Shown: in pieces, positions 1 through 8,300 of the stretch
Numbering within the stretch: the stretch's first letter is position 1
Layout of the letters: the number at the start of each line of letters is the position of its first letter
Assembly: GCA_002007315.1 (NCBI GenBank)
Contig: LNZQ01000062.1
Coordinates: 1-21,497, forward strand
Source: Epulopiscium sp. Nele67-Bin004
GTDB taxonomy: Bacteria; Bacillota_A; Clostridia; Lachnospirales; Cellulosilyticaceae
Direction of reading: 5' to 3'
Length of the DNA stretch: 21,497 bases
Position numbers and translations under genes: made by a program
Notes under the pieces: generated by a model
What the model saw: the letters and a program-made list of their open reading frames with translations, nothing else
Told to the model about the DNA's origin: nothing
Databases searched by the model: none

Positions 1-352
<352 letters not shown>

Positions 353-513
353 AAAGTTTGTCTTCTGACATTACTTTAGTACTATTTGTACTCATTTTTG
401 TTGCTATAAATAACAACTGAATCGACTGGTCTTAATTCTTGATACTATTCTATTTTCAATGTTCATTTACTTTTAATTTGTTACTAGTTGTTGCTTTCTT
501 ACTAGCTTGTACT

Positions 514-542
514 AGTATATCTTATAGTAATCTGTTTGTCAA
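514..542 (-). promoter_or_regulatory. rRNA operon promoter (sigma-A type)
   Basis: On the minus strand a perfect -35 TTGACA (542-537) is separated by 17 nt from -10 TATACT (519-514). Transcription would start near 507, giving a leader of about 155 nt before the 16S 5' end. It lies between the tRNA-Ser gene and 16S, so rRNA can be transcribed independently or by read-through from the tRNA promoter. Confidence 0.85.
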
Positions 543-585
543 GCATTTTTAATCTAAATTTAACATTCATTATTTCTATAAGAAA

Positions 586-674
586 CGGAGAAGGAGGGAT
601 TCGAACCCTCGCGCCGGTTTCCCGACCTATACCCTTAGCAGGGGCACCTCTTCGGCCAACTTGAGTACTTCTCC
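586..674 (-). tRNA. tRNA-Ser (anticodon GCT)
   Basis: Minus-strand 89-nt tRNA with acceptor stem GGAGAAG/CTTCTCC and discriminator G at 586. It has a long type-II variable arm (pairs around GGTCGGGAAACCGGC), T arm GAGGGTTCGAATCCCTC, and anticodon loop CTGCTAA giving anticodon GCT, which reads AGC/AGU serine codons. The CCA end is not encoded. It sits about 230 nt upstream of the 16S gene in the same direction. Confidence 0.97.
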
Positions 675-1078
675 AAAGTGTTAATGTATTATTTGTTTTT
701 TACCTGTGACATCTGTCCTAAGCAAAACTTATTATATATGCAAACTGGATATATGTCAACCACTTTTTGAAACTTTTTTTAAAATTTTTGCTTGATTTAT
801 GTCTTGAGTTGTTATTTACTTAGTTTAAATGTAGAATAAACATCTTATTATTAAGTAGATATCTCACACCACTACTACATTTTTATTACAATAAGATTAT
901 TAAACATATACATATTCTGCTATATTATTCTATCATTGATAGATAAATACTTAATTTATATCTTATGTCTTTATTAGATTGCCCTAAATTACAGTTTATA
1001 TACTCTCAAAATAAAATAATATTTGTCTGGACTTCTTATATGTATGTAAATCCTAATTTCATCTCTACTGTCATACAT
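675..1078. other. Gene-free AT-rich spacer
   Basis: Apart from the tRNA-Ser promoter (731-759) and the downstream U-tract of the operon terminator at its left edge, I see no reading frame with a ribosome binding site, no RNA gene and no long repeat here. The sequence is strongly AT-rich. Confidence 0.6.
731..759 (-). promoter_or_regulatory. Consensus promoter for tRNA-Ser
   Basis: On the minus strand TTGACA (759-754), a 17-nt spacer and TATAAT (736-731) match the vegetative sigma consensus at all 12 positions. The predicted start near 724 is about 50 nt before the mature tRNA 5' end. No clear terminator separates the tRNA from the rRNA promoter. Confidence 0.9.
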
Positions 1079-1101
1079 AAAAAACTCCCCCAAAGAGGGG
1101 G
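1079..1101 (-). terminator. Rho-independent terminator of the helicase-nfeD-floA operon
   Basis: On the minus strand a CCCCC/GGGGG stem (1101-1097 with 1091-1087) closes a 5-nt loop and is followed by AG and six T (1084-1079). It lies just after the stop of the small charged protein gene, the last gene of the minus-strand operon. Confidence 0.85.
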
Positions 1102-1107
1102 AAAGCC

Positions 1108-1341
1108 CTAAAATCTTCTACGTTTTCTTGATACTGGCGTACCCAACACTTGCCCTAATATCATAATCTCTCCCAAGTTTGTATTATCTTCTTGGATAGT
1201 TTGCTTATGTTTAGTTGGAAGTGGCGACAGTCTATCTATATCTTGCCTATTCTCTCTAGTTTCTTCTTTATTAGCTTCACTTTTAGTTTTATCATCTCTT
1301 TTTTTCTTAACTTTTTGTGGCTCAGAAGATTTATTTTTCAT
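1108..1341 (-). CDS. Small highly charged protein of unknown function, downstream of FloA
   Basis: A 77-residue protein starting [10 protein letters not shown]. It is dominated by Lys, Arg, Glu, Asp and Gln up to about residue 55, followed by a short hydrophobic stretch ([11 protein letters not shown]) and a basic tail ending SRKRRRF. The ATG at 1341 is chosen over an upstream TTG at 1356 because GGAAG lies 8 nt before it. The gene overlaps the 3' end of floA by 11 nt, so translation is probably coupled, and the operon terminator follows directly. No signal peptide or membrane span is evident. I do not recognise a family. The basic charge suggests binding to nucleic acid, lipid head groups or the flotillin complex, which is inference. 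It could also be a non-functional overlapping frame, though the tight fit to the terminator argues for a real gene. Confidence 0.6.
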   Translation of the reverse strand: MKNKSSEPQKVKKKRDDKTKSEANKEETRENRQDIDRLSPLPTKHKQTIQEDNTNLGEIMILGQVLGTPVSRKRRRF

Positions 1342-2341
1342 TTTTATCACTTCCAAACAATTTGTTTGCAGTTTTACCTAACGAGATTTTTTCTCGCATT
1401 TTCGTATCTGCAACCACATTTTGCATGTCATAGTAATCCATTACGCCTAGTTTTCCTTCTCTAAGTGCTTGCGCCATAGCTCTAGGAACTTCTGCTTCTG
1501 CCGAAACAACCTCTGCTCGCATCTCTTGCTCTCTTGCAACTGCCATCGCTCTTTTTTCTTCGGCTTTTGCCTGTGCAATATTTTTATCTGCCTCTGCCTG
1601 AACCATTTGCAAATGTGCCCCAATATTTCGCCCAACATCAACATCTGCTATATCAATAGATAAAATTTGAAATGCCGTACCTGCATCAAGCCCTTTAGAC
1701 AAAACAACTTTTGAAATGTTATCTGGATTTTCTATAACGTTTTTGTGGCTCACCGATGAACCCACAGTAGTTACAATACCTTCTCCAACTCTAGCAAGCA
1801 CCGTTGACTCACCCGCTCCCCCTATAAGTCGCTCAAGGTCTGCACGCACTGTAACTTGTGCTTTTACAAGCAGTTCTATACCATCTTTTGCCACTGCCGA
1901 AACACTTTTAGTTTGAATAACTTGAGGGTTTACACTCATTTTTACAGCCTCCAAAACATCTCGCCCAGCAAGGTCAATAGCTGCTGCTTTTTCAAATGGT
2001 AAATCTATATTTGCTCGTTCTGCCGCTATAAGTGCATCAACTACAGAATCAACATTTCCACCTGCAAGCAAATGTGCTTCAAGTTGATTTACACCTAGTT
2101 CTAGCCCTGCTTTCGTTGCTTTGATTAATGGCATAATAATTTTTGCTGGATTAACTCGTCTAAGTCGCATACCAATCAAACTAAATATACTTACTTTAAC
2201 ATTTGCCGCCAAAGAAGAAATCCATAGTCCAACTGGTATAAAAGAGAAAAATAAAACTATAAAGAGGAATATAACTCCCATAAAAATTATAGCTTGTATT
2301 GTGCCACTATTTAATGAACCACTTGCATATTCTACACCCAT
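1331..2341 (-). CDS. floA: Flotillin-like protein FloA
   Basis: A 336-residue protein, the usual length for bacterial FloA (YqfA). The N-terminus has one strongly hydrophobic segment (about residues 10-40) that inserts into the cytoplasmic membrane. The SPFH/flotillin region follows, with hallmark FloA stretches such as [32 protein letters not shown] and [19 protein letters not shown], and then an Ala/Glu-rich coiled coil ([22 protein letters not shown]). FloA proteins scaffold ordered membrane microdomains and influence membrane fluidity, secretion and signalling. The ATG at 2341 is preceded by AGGAGG with 7-nt spacing, whereas the TTG two codons upstream nearly touches that site. The gene follows a short NfeD gene on the same strand, the conserved pairing in Firmicutes. 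Confidence 0.95.
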   Translation of the reverse strand: MGVEYASGSLNSGTIQAIIFMGVIFLFIVLFFSFIPVGLWISSLAANVKVSIFSLIGMRLRRVNPAKIIMPLIKATKAGLELGVNQLEAHLLAGGNVDSVVDALIAAERANIDLPFEKAAAIDLAGRDVLEAVKMSVNPQVIQTKSVSAVAKDGIELLVKAQVTVRADLERLIGGAGESTVLARVGEGIVTTVGSSVSHKNVIENPDNISKVVLSKGLDAGTAFQILSIDIADVDVGRNIGAHLQMVQAEADKNIAQAKAEEKRAMAVAREQEMRAEVVSAEAEVPRAMAQALREGKLGVMDYYDMQNVVADTKMREKISLGKTANKLFGSDKNEK

Positions 2342-2357
2342 ATTCAAACCTCCTTAA

Positions 2358-2849
2358 TTATTTAGCCGAAGATACCACTAAAGTTGTTCCTTGTATCCCA
2401 ACTATCTTGATATTTTCAGATTTATTTATAAATTGGCTATTAGAAACTACTTCTAATTTTTGCCCATCTATCTCAATAAAACCACTTGGTCTAAGGTCTG
2501 TTATTGTTACCGCCTCCTTGCCAATTAACAATTCTAAAGCATTGCTAATTTCTTTGATTTCCTCTATTGATTGCTCATCTTGCAAAACTATTTTTTTGTA
2601 TATAGCTCCTTTAGATAGTAATTTTATTGCTCCAAAAAACATAATAGCTAATATTATGACTACTATAACAGTAATTATAACACCCTCAACTATAGTATCT
2701 GCTATTAGAAAAATGCTCATCACTAAAAATACAGTTCCTGTAATTCCAGGTGCTGATAACCCTGGTGCAACAAATTCAATACCGATAAGCACAAACCCTA
2801 TTATTAGACATAGTGCATTAAGTGTGGTAACTCCATCAAATAAAAACAT
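2358..2849 (-). CDS. Short NfeD-family membrane protein (FloA partner)
   Basis: A 163-residue protein. After a short N-terminus it has two to three hydrophobic segments (about residues 10-32, 35-52 and 56-78), then a soluble C-terminal domain from about residue 105. That domain (LIGKEAVTITDLRPSGFIEIDGQKLEVVSN followed by IKIVGIQGTTLVV) is the OB-fold typical of NfeD proteins. It lacks the N-terminal ClpP-like serine protease domain of long NfeD, so it is the short form. NfeD proteins are encoded beside flotillins/stomatins and are thought to support microdomain assembly. Start ATG has GGGGGG 5 nt upstream. It lies 16 nt before the floA start and 18 nt after the helicase stop, so all are probably one transcript. 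Confidence 0.9.
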   Translation of the reverse strand: MFLFDGVTTLNALCLIIGFVLIGIEFVAPGLSAPGITGTVFLVMSIFLIADTIVEGVIITVIVVIILAIMFFGAIKLLSKGAIYKKIVLQDEQSIEEIKEISNALELLIGKEAVTITDLRPSGFIEIDGQKLEVVSNSQFINKSENIKIVGIQGTTLVVSSAK

Positions 2850-2867
2850 AATATCCCCCCTTTAAAC

Positions 2868-5468
2868 CTATTCTCTTTGTATGTGCTCATTTGGTAACAT
2901 TTCTAAAAACCTACTTGGGCTACAAATTTTGTTACTCAAAAACTTGTGTTTTGTATTGCAACTAATAAACAACCTTTTTTTCGCCCTAGTAATTGCCACA
3001 TAAAATGTTCTCTTTTCTTCACCCAAATTATTATCTTTAACAGCAAAATAAGATGGAAACGTTTCTTCTTGCACACCTACCAAAAATACATTATCAAATT
3101 CCAACCCTTTTGCTTGGTGTACAGTAATAATCGGTATACATATTTTATTTTTCTTCTTTAATAATAAAATTTCTGTATCTCCATTTGACAAACTTGTTAT
3201 TTGCAAAATTTCTATTAAAGCATCTCTATGACTTTTTTTGTTATCCTCAAATTCTATTATAACTCTATAAAAATTTCGTAAATTTGTCATAACTTCATTT
3301 GTATAATTATCTTTAGGCTGAAAATTTTGAACAATTTTTGTTATTATCTCTGATGGGTATAAAGTTTCTACCTCTTTAAATAGTATTTGTAATAAATCTC
3401 TAATTTCTGTAAACTCATTATAATGCATCCTAATTTTTTCTTTACGGCTTTTAGAAGTAGGAATTATTTTATATCTCACTGCTTTAATCAGCAGTTCACT
3501 TGTAGCTAAAATATCATCCATAGCATCATGCGTAGGCTTGTGAGCTGTATCAAATTCTATACTCAAAGTTTCAAGTTTATGATTTTTGATATTTGCATAA
3601 AATCTTCTATAGATGTCTAAAGTATCATAATAAGCTTTAATATTTATAGGTGGAAGATTTAATCTATTAAGTTCTGACCTTAGTATATTAAGGTCAAAAC
3701 TTACATTGTGACCAACTATTACACTATCTTTAATAAATTCTACAAATTCTTTAAGAACCTTACTTCTATCTTCTCCCATAGTTTGCAGTATTTCAGGTGT
3801 TATGTTGTGCACCTCTACTGATTTTCCCAAATCTTTATCTGTTTTTATTAATTTATTAAATGTACTTAGAATATTGCCTGATTTACTTATTTTAATTCCT
3901 GCAATTTGTATTATCTCATCTTCAGTTGTATCTATACCCGTACTTTCAACATCAAATACTACAATATTATTTTCGCTTAGTTGGGATATTAATACTTCAA
4001 ATGGCTCATAGCAATCTATTATATTTGGATTTAAAAAATCTGTTAGTCTTATCCCTAATTCTCTATACTCTTGGGAATCAATATAATTGATTGTCTCGTC
4101 ACTTATGTTTGTTTTAAATGTTTTTAGTATTCTTTTAAAGTTTATATTATCGTTGTTGTTAACAGCTAATCTCATAAATGCTATAACATTTTTAATCTCA
4201 AATTTCCTAAAAAATTTATACTCGTCAACTAATAAAAACTCAAAGCTATCAGTACTACTAGTTAGGAGTTTCAGATTTTCACTTAATTCTTCATTATATG
4301 AATTGTTTCTAGCAAGAATACAGGTCTTTTCGTACAAATTATTATTTTTTATTTGTTGATATATACTAGTTGCTTCGGCACTTAACGAAGAATGTTGCCT
4401 AAAAGAAATTTTCTCTCCTTCTTGTTGTGATTCCACTCTAAAATAGTTTAACTGTTGACTACTACCTTCAAATGCATTTTGCAAATATTTAGTAGACAAG
4501 TTAGCTAGATTTTTCGTAGCACGATAATTTGTTTGAAACATAATCTCCTTGGAATTAAAATCTTTACTAAAGTTATTCAAAATCAGTATCGGATTTGACC
4601 CTCGCCATTCATAAATTGTCTGAAATATATCACCACACAAGACAATTTTATTGTTAGAAAAAATATTTTTTATAATAGCATATTCAATTAGACTAGTGTC
4701 TTGAACTTCATCAACATGAATAAATTTATATTTAGTTTGGTACTTTTGTAAAATCTCTCTATCATCAAATAACTGTGCCGTTTTTAATAATAAATCTGAA
4801 AAGTCAGCACCTTTGTTAGCGTTTAACTCTATTTTATAGGTATTAAATATCTGTTCTATATGTTTCTTTAGTAAAAGTTTTAGCTCTGATTTAAAAGTAC
4901 TTTTTTCATTTGGATTGGTTTGAGTTGTGCATAAGTAGTTAATATCTTTATCTTTTTTCTCAAACACAGTTTGTATAATAACGCTTAGGGGAGTATCTCT
5001 CTTTCCTTGACATATCACTAATGCTTGACGCTCTTTTATATCCCATAACAGCATCCTCAGTCCACCCATTGATACATCTAGCAATTCAGTTAATCCAAGT
5101 GATATCAAAGATTGTTCTACAATTTTGTTGCAATCATCCTCATCATATACTGTAAAATCTGAAAATATATCCATATTTCTTTTGGCTTCTTTCCTTATTA
5201 TGTCCAAACACCAACTATGAAAAGTTTTTATTGATATGTGCTTTGCTCTTTCACCAACTTTAGTTTGTATTCGTTCTTGCATCTCTTTACAAGCTTTATT
5301 TGTAAATGTTAGACATAAGATTTCTTCTGGATTAGTTTGTTGTTTATCTAAAATATTTGCTATTCGTGCCGATATAGTATCTGTTTTACCTGTTCCAGCC
5401 GATGCTAAAACTACTAAATTATTTTCTAAGTCTTCAATAACTTGTCGTTGTTCTTGATTAAATGTCAT
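2868..5468 (-). CDS. UvrD/Rep-family (SF1) helicase with embedded DEDDh exonuclease domain
   Basis: An 866-residue protein. Helicase motifs are complete: Q motif (FNQEQRQVI, 3-11), Walker A ASAGTGKT (22-29), Ia (LCLTFTNKA), II DEVQD (253-257), III GDIFQTIYEWRG (279-290), IV QTNYRATKN (312-320), V VHQAKGLEF (783-791) and VI YVAITRAKKRL (823-833). Between IV and V, about residues 500-668 form a DnaQ-like 3'-5' exonuclease with all five catalytic residues: D506 and E508 in FDVESTG, D592 in GHNVSFD, H647 and D652 in HDAMDD. Known family roles are ATP-driven 3'-5' unwinding and 3'-end trimming; combining them in one chain suggests repair or replication-fork processing (inference). It is the first gene of the operon with nfeD and floA, with promoter 5492-5520. 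AAAGGTGG precedes the ATG. Confidence 0.93.
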   Translation of the reverse strand: MTFNQEQRQVIEDLENNLVVLASAGTGKTDTISARIANILDKQQTNPEEILCLTFTNKACKEMQERIQTKVGERAKHISIKTFHSWCLDIIRKEAKRNMDIFSDFTVYDEDDCNKIVEQSLISLGLTELLDVSMGGLRMLLWDIKERQALVICQGKRDTPLSVIIQTVFEKKDKDINYLCTTQTNPNEKSTFKSELKLLLKKHIEQIFNTYKIELNANKGADFSDLLLKTAQLFDDREILQKYQTKYKFIHVDEVQDTSLIEYAIIKNIFSNNKIVLCGDIFQTIYEWRGSNPILILNNFSKDFNSKEIMFQTNYRATKNLANLSTKYLQNAFEGSSQQLNYFRVESQQEGEKISFRQHSSLSAEATSIYQQIKNNNLYEKTCILARNNSYNEELSENLKLLTSSTDSFEFLLVDEYKFFRKFEIKNVIAFMRLAVNNNDNINFKRILKTFKTNISDETINYIDSQEYRELGIRLTDFLNPNIIDCYEPFEVLISQLSENNIVVFDVESTGIDTTEDEIIQIAGIKISKSGNILSTFNKLIKTDKDLGKSVEVHNITPEILQTMGEDRSKVLKEFVEFIKDSVIVGHNVSFDLNILRSELNRLNLPPINIKAYYDTLDIYRRFYANIKNHKLETLSIEFDTAHKPTHDAMDDILATSELLIKAVRYKIIPTSKSRKEKIRMHYNEFTEIRDLLQILFKEVETLYPSEIITKIVQNFQPKDNYTNEVMTNLRNFYRVIIEFEDNKKSHRDALIEILQITSLSNGDTEILLLKKKNKICIPIITVHQAKGLEFDNVFLVGVQEETFPSYFAVKDNNLGEEKRTFYVAITRAKKRLFISCNTKHKFLSNKICSPSRFLEMLPNEHIQRE

Positions 5469-5491
5469 AAAACCACCTTTCCTTTTTCTAT

Positions 5492-5520
5492 ATTATAACA
5501 TTTTATCGAAAATTTTTCAA
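5492..5520 (-). promoter_or_regulatory. Promoter of the helicase-nfeD-floA operon
   Basis: On the minus strand -35 TTGAAA (5520-5515), a 17-nt spacer and a perfect -10 TATAAT (5497-5492). The start site would be near 5485, giving a leader of under 20 nt before the helicase ATG at 5468. Confidence 0.8.
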
Positions 5521-5554
5521 TTGATTGAATATATTTATGATTATAGCGTTTTAT

Positions 5555-5574
5555 GTCGATATATAGTATATAAT
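5555..5574 (+). promoter_or_regulatory. Promoter region of the 5605 gene; GTCGATAT element resembling a sigma-D -10
   Basis: GTCGATAT (5555-5562) resembles the flagellar sigma-D/FliA -10 consensus GCCGATAT, but its -35 counterpart (TAAA) is not clear. A conventional TATAAT also lies at 5569-5574 without a good -35. The 16-nt string TATGTCGATATATAGT around it recurs upstream of the gene starting at 12698, at nearly the same distance from the start codon. Confidence 0.45.
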
Positions 5575-5604
5575 TAATAATTAAATACTCAGGAGGATAT
5601 GAAT

Positions 5605-6270
5605 ATGAACATTAGTGGAGCATCACAATATGCTATAAATAGCAACTTTGGACAAATTGACTTTGGTGGAGCTGAAAAGAGCATGAAAGCCAATGAAGAA
5701 AACAAGACAAACTTTGATTTAAGCGAAAGTTCTCTTTCACTTTCATCTCAAGGAAAAGCTATGTCAATGATAGACTCACTTAACAAACAAAAAACTGATT
5801 TATTAGAAAGCAAAAATGAACTAATTGCACAAACTATAGCAGGCGATGGAGATTTATCATCAATTGAAAAACAACTTGAAATGTATGACGAAAGACTATT
5901 AGCTATCGAAGATGAAATAGCCAAAACTATAAAAGAAGAATCTGAAAAAGAAACAGACAATAAAGATAAAGAACTAAAAACTTATACAAAAGATGGTACA
6001 ACTACAGGAGAATCGTTAAGCAACAAACTTACTTCTTTAGCAAGTGCTACTCAAGATGTAAAACTAGCTGAATCAACTCAAGCTATTAAAAAAGATATGG
6101 AAGCTGAAGCTAGAATTTTGGAAAGACAAGCACAAGGTGACCATGGAAAAGTTAGAGAAAACAAGCTTGCACAAGCTAACGAATTAAAAACTAATTCTGA
6201 AGATTTATCGGCTGATGTAGCAGATACTCTAAAAAGCGTAAATGAAGAAACAGAAGCAACTAATATCTAA
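5605..6270 (+). CDS. Coiled-coil protein of unknown function
   Basis: A 221-residue soluble, acidic protein starting MNISGASQYAINSN. No signal peptide or membrane segment is visible. From about residue 55 to 125 and again 150-215 it is rich in Glu, Lys, Gln, Ala and Leu with heptad-like spacing (SMIDSLNKQKTDLLESKNEL; QLEMYDERLLAIEDEIAKTI), indicating long coiled coils. The ATG at 5605 is preferred over 5599 because AGGAGG at 5591-5596 is 8 nt away from it but only 2 nt from the other. It is a single-gene transcript ending at the hairpin 6311-6367. I do not recognise the family. The Ser/Asn-rich start and the possible sigma-D element would suit a flagellum- or motility-associated protein, which is only a guess. 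Confidence 0.8.
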   Translation: MNISGASQYAINSNFGQIDFGGAEKSMKANEENKTNFDLSESSLSLSSQGKAMSMIDSLNKQKTDLLESKNELIAQTIAGDGDLSSIEKQLEMYDERLLAIEDEIAKTIKEESEKETDNKDKELKTYTKDGTTTGESLSNKLTSLASATQDVKLAESTQAIKKDMEAEARILERQAQGDHGKVRENKLAQANELKTNSEDLSADVADTLKSVNEETEATNI

Positions 6271-6310
6271 TAATCGTTATATTTAATTAAATTTCTAACA
6301 AAACAACATA

Positions 6311-6367
6311 TAGATAAAATTAAAACTCCTTTAGACTATAAATCTTTGGGAGTTTTAATTTTATCTA
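6311..6367. terminator. Long hairpin terminator after the coiled-coil gene
   Basis: A perfect 19-bp inverted repeat: the left arm 6311-6329 ends AAAACTCC and the right arm 6349-6367 begins GGAGTTTTAATTTTATC, with a 19-nt loop. The plus strand has a T-rich 3' arm and tail, giving rho-independent termination of the 5605 gene. It could also act on the minus strand, where no gene is nearby. Confidence 0.8.
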
Positions 6368-6462
6368 TATTTTTAACTAATTGATACTCCCTATTTTATG
6401 TTATGTCCATCTTATCTAACTTTTAGAAATAATTTATCGATTTGTGGAATATAAAATAAATA

Positions 6463-6496
6463 TTGACTAGAGTGGTATTTTAATATACTATCACTC
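6463..6496 (+). promoter_or_regulatory. Promoter with overlapping imperfect palindrome, AEC transporter gene
   Basis: TTGACT (6463-6468) is followed by the TATACTAT cluster (6484-6491), giving a -10 at 15-17 nt spacing. GAGTGGTA (6470-6477) and TATCACTC (6489-6496) form an inverted repeat (7 of 8 matching) around an 11-nt centre spanning spacer and -10. That position suits a repressor operator, but no regulator gene is adjacent. Confidence 0.5.
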
Positions 6497-6515
6497 TTAT
6501 AAGGGAGGGCTTTTT

Positions 6516-7436
6516 ATGTCAGTTGAAGTTATAATGCCTAGTTTAGTTACACTTTTTACTTTATTGGTCATTGGATATGTATGTGGTAAATTGAATTTGG
6601 CAGGTGCTGAATTTACCAGTCAACTTAGCACTGTTTTGGTTAAGGTGATAATGCCTATTAAAATCTTTTGTGCAATTGTGCAACCGTTTGAAATGTCAAT
6701 GCTCGTCAATTGCGTTATTATCTTTGTGTTACAATTGCTGTTTTATGTGTTGTCGCATTTGCTTGCAATTGGAGTAACAAAATTACTTAAAGTGCCAGAT
6801 AAATCTTTGGGCGATTGGCTATATGCCCTAACATTCCCTAATGCAGGGTTTATGGCGTTTCCTATTCTTACTGCACTTTTGGGGGCAGATGGTTTGTTTT
6901 ATGGGTCAATCGCTAACATTGCCTTTAACTTGTATTCATTTACAGCAGGAATTTATATGTTTCAAAAGGAGGGTGGAGAGCCTATATCTTTTAAATCAAT
7001 ATGCCTAACTCCTGTTAATGTAGCGATTGCATTAGGTTTAGTATTTTTTGTATGTAGTATTCCTATTCCATCATTGTTTGAGGAGGCACTTGTGAGCTTC
7101 GGGGATATGACTACACCTATATCAATGTTTATATTGGGGGCAATACTTTCAAAAACGCCACTAAAAAACGCATTTACATCGAGAAGTGCATATATAATTA
7201 ATGCTTTTAGGCTAATTTTTATACCACTAATATTTGGCTTTATAATTATATTATTGCCAATAGAAGAACTGCTTAAACAAGTACTAATAATTATTTTGGC
7301 TATGCCTTGTGCAACACTAACCGTTATTTTTTCTGAAAAATATGGCGGTGATACAGAGCTTTCGGCAACAACGGTATTTTTGAGCAATGTATTGTGTATG
7401 ATTACATTGCCATTGTTGTTAGTGTGGTTTTTCTAA
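6516..7436 (+). CDS. AEC (auxin efflux carrier) family transporter
   Basis: A 306-residue integral membrane protein with about ten hydrophobic segments in two five-helix halves, the normal size and layout of the bacterial AEC/PF03547 family. Family features seen are the N-terminal LFTLLVIGYVCGKLNL, the P(N/G)-containing helices (ALTFPNAGFMAFPILTALLG) and the late AMPCATLTVIFSEKYGG segment with the conserved GGD-x-E-L-(S/A) motif. Bacterial members export or exchange organic anions such as malate, malonate or lactate; the substrate cannot be read from sequence. AAGGGAGGG lies 6-7 nt before the ATG. It is a single-gene unit with its own promoter and a bidirectional terminator shared with the convergent dehydrogenase gene. 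Confidence 0.92.
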   Translation: MSVEVIMPSLVTLFTLLVIGYVCGKLNLAGAEFTSQLSTVLVKVIMPIKIFCAIVQPFEMSMLVNCVIIFVLQLLFYVLSHLLAIGVTKLLKVPDKSLGDWLYALTFPNAGFMAFPILTALLGADGLFYGSIANIAFNLYSFTAGIYMFQKEGGEPISFKSICLTPVNVAIALGLVFFVCSIPIPSLFEEALVSFGDMTTPISMFILGAILSKTPLKNAFTSRSAYIINAFRLIFIPLIFGFIIILLPIEELLKQVLIIILAMPCATLTVIFSEKYGGDTELSATTVFLSNVLCMITLPLLLVWFF

Positions 7437-7440
7437 AACT

Positions 7441-7474
7441 AAAAGGGATATCATAGTTGGCTGATATCCCTTTT
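7441..7474. terminator. Bidirectional terminator between AEC and SDR genes
   Basis: A perfect 13-bp inverted repeat: AAAAGGGATATCA (7441-7453) and TGATATCCCTTTT (7462-7474) with an 8-nt loop. It has A- and T-runs on both sides, so it works in both directions between the convergent genes ending at 7436 (+) and 7480 (-). Confidence 0.9.
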
Positions 7475-7479
7475 AAAAC

Positions 7480-8265
7480 TTATTGTTGCTTACCTATATA
7501 CGATAAAATTCCACCATCTACATACAACACATGTCCATTAACAAAGTTTGATGCATCTGATGCCAAAAATACTGCTGGTCCCGCCAAATCTTCAGGTGTT
7601 CCCCATCTATTTGCTGGCGTTTTTGACAATATAAACTGGTCAAATGGGTGTTTGCTACCATCTGGTTGTATTTCTCTAAGAGGCTCAGTTATTGCTGTTG
7701 CAATATACCCTGGGCCAATTCCATTGCACTGGATATTGTGCCCACCATATTCAGCACAAATATTACGTGTCAACATTTTTAATCCACCTTTTGCCGAAGC
7801 ATATGCAGCCACATTTTCACGTCCAAGCTCACTCATCATAGAACAAATATTAATGATTTTTCCCGCACCTTTTTCAATCATATCCGGAATACAAGCTTTT
7901 GCCATAATAAACGGTGCAACTAAATCAACATCTATTATACGCTCAAAATCTTCAACAGACATTTCATGCATAGGTACTCTTTTTATCATACCTGCATTGT
8001 TCACAAGAATATCAACCATACCTATTTCAGCTTTGATTTTAGAAATCATATCTACAACTTCAGTTTCTTTTGTTACATCACACACATATCCGTATGCTTT
8101 TATGCCAAGTTCCTCATATTCTTGCAATGCTTTTTGTATAGAAGCTTCTTTATAATGATTAATCACCAAAGTTGCCCCCGCGTCTGCAAGTGCCTTACCT
8201 ATCGCAAAACCGATACCCGCTGTTCCAGCCGTAACTAAAACTACTTTTCCATCTAATGAAAACAT
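7480..8265 (-). CDS. Short-chain dehydrogenase, gluconate 5-dehydrogenase-like
   Basis: A 261-residue classical SDR with a Rossmann fold binding NAD(P). Visible motifs are the cofactor loop TAGTAGIG (12-19), NNAG (89-92), catalytic Ser in NICSMMSELGR (about 142), Y155 and K159 in YASAK, and the C-terminal end FVNGHVLYVDGGILSYIGKQ. The stretches IKRVPMHEMS, IQCNGIGPGYIAT and HPFDQFILSKTPANRWG are typical of gluconate 5-dehydrogenases (5-ketogluconate reductases) of Firmicutes and Bacteroides. KduD-type sugar-acid reductases are the main alternative. The ATG at 8265 has AGAGGA 5 nt upstream; a longer frame to 8331 would translate the parS site and is rejected. The second residue of the TGxxxGIG motif is Ala instead of Gly. 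It probably shares a transcript with terD, 35 nt upstream. Confidence 0.88.
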   Translation of the reverse strand: MFSLDGKVVLVTAGTAGIGFAIGKALADAGATLVINHYKEASIQKALQEYEELGIKAYGYVCDVTKETEVVDMISKIKAEIGMVDILVNNAGMIKRVPMHEMSVEDFERIIDVDLVAPFIMAKACIPDMIEKGAGKIINICSMMSELGRENVAAYASAKGGLKMLTRNICAEYGGHNIQCNGIGPGYIATAITEPLREIQPDGSKHPFDQFILSKTPANRWGTPEDLAGPAVFLASDASNFVNGHVLYVDGGILSYIGKQQ

Positions 8266-8284
8266 ATTGTTCCTCTTTTCTAGG

Positions 8285-8300
8285 TGTTCCACGTGGAACA
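8285..8300. promoter_or_regulatory. parS site (ParB/Spo0J binding), copy 1
   Basis: TGTTCCACGTGGAACA is a perfect 16-bp palindrome matching the chromosomal parS consensus (TGTTNCACGTGNAACA). It sits in the 35-nt gap between the terD-family stop codon, which it abuts, and the ribosome binding site of the SDR gene. An identical copy lies 2.7 kb away. ParB loads here and spreads, recruiting SMC for origin segregation. Confidence 0.93.

Noticed and set aside
2299..2865. Plus-strand open frame of 188 codons over nfeD
   Set aside because: Shadow of the NfeD gene; no ribosome site and no recognisable protein features.
7457..8155. Plus-strand open frame of 232 codons over the SDR gene
   Set aside because: It is the antisense of a conserved dehydrogenase with intact motifs, lacks a ribosome site and would start inside the bidirectional terminator.
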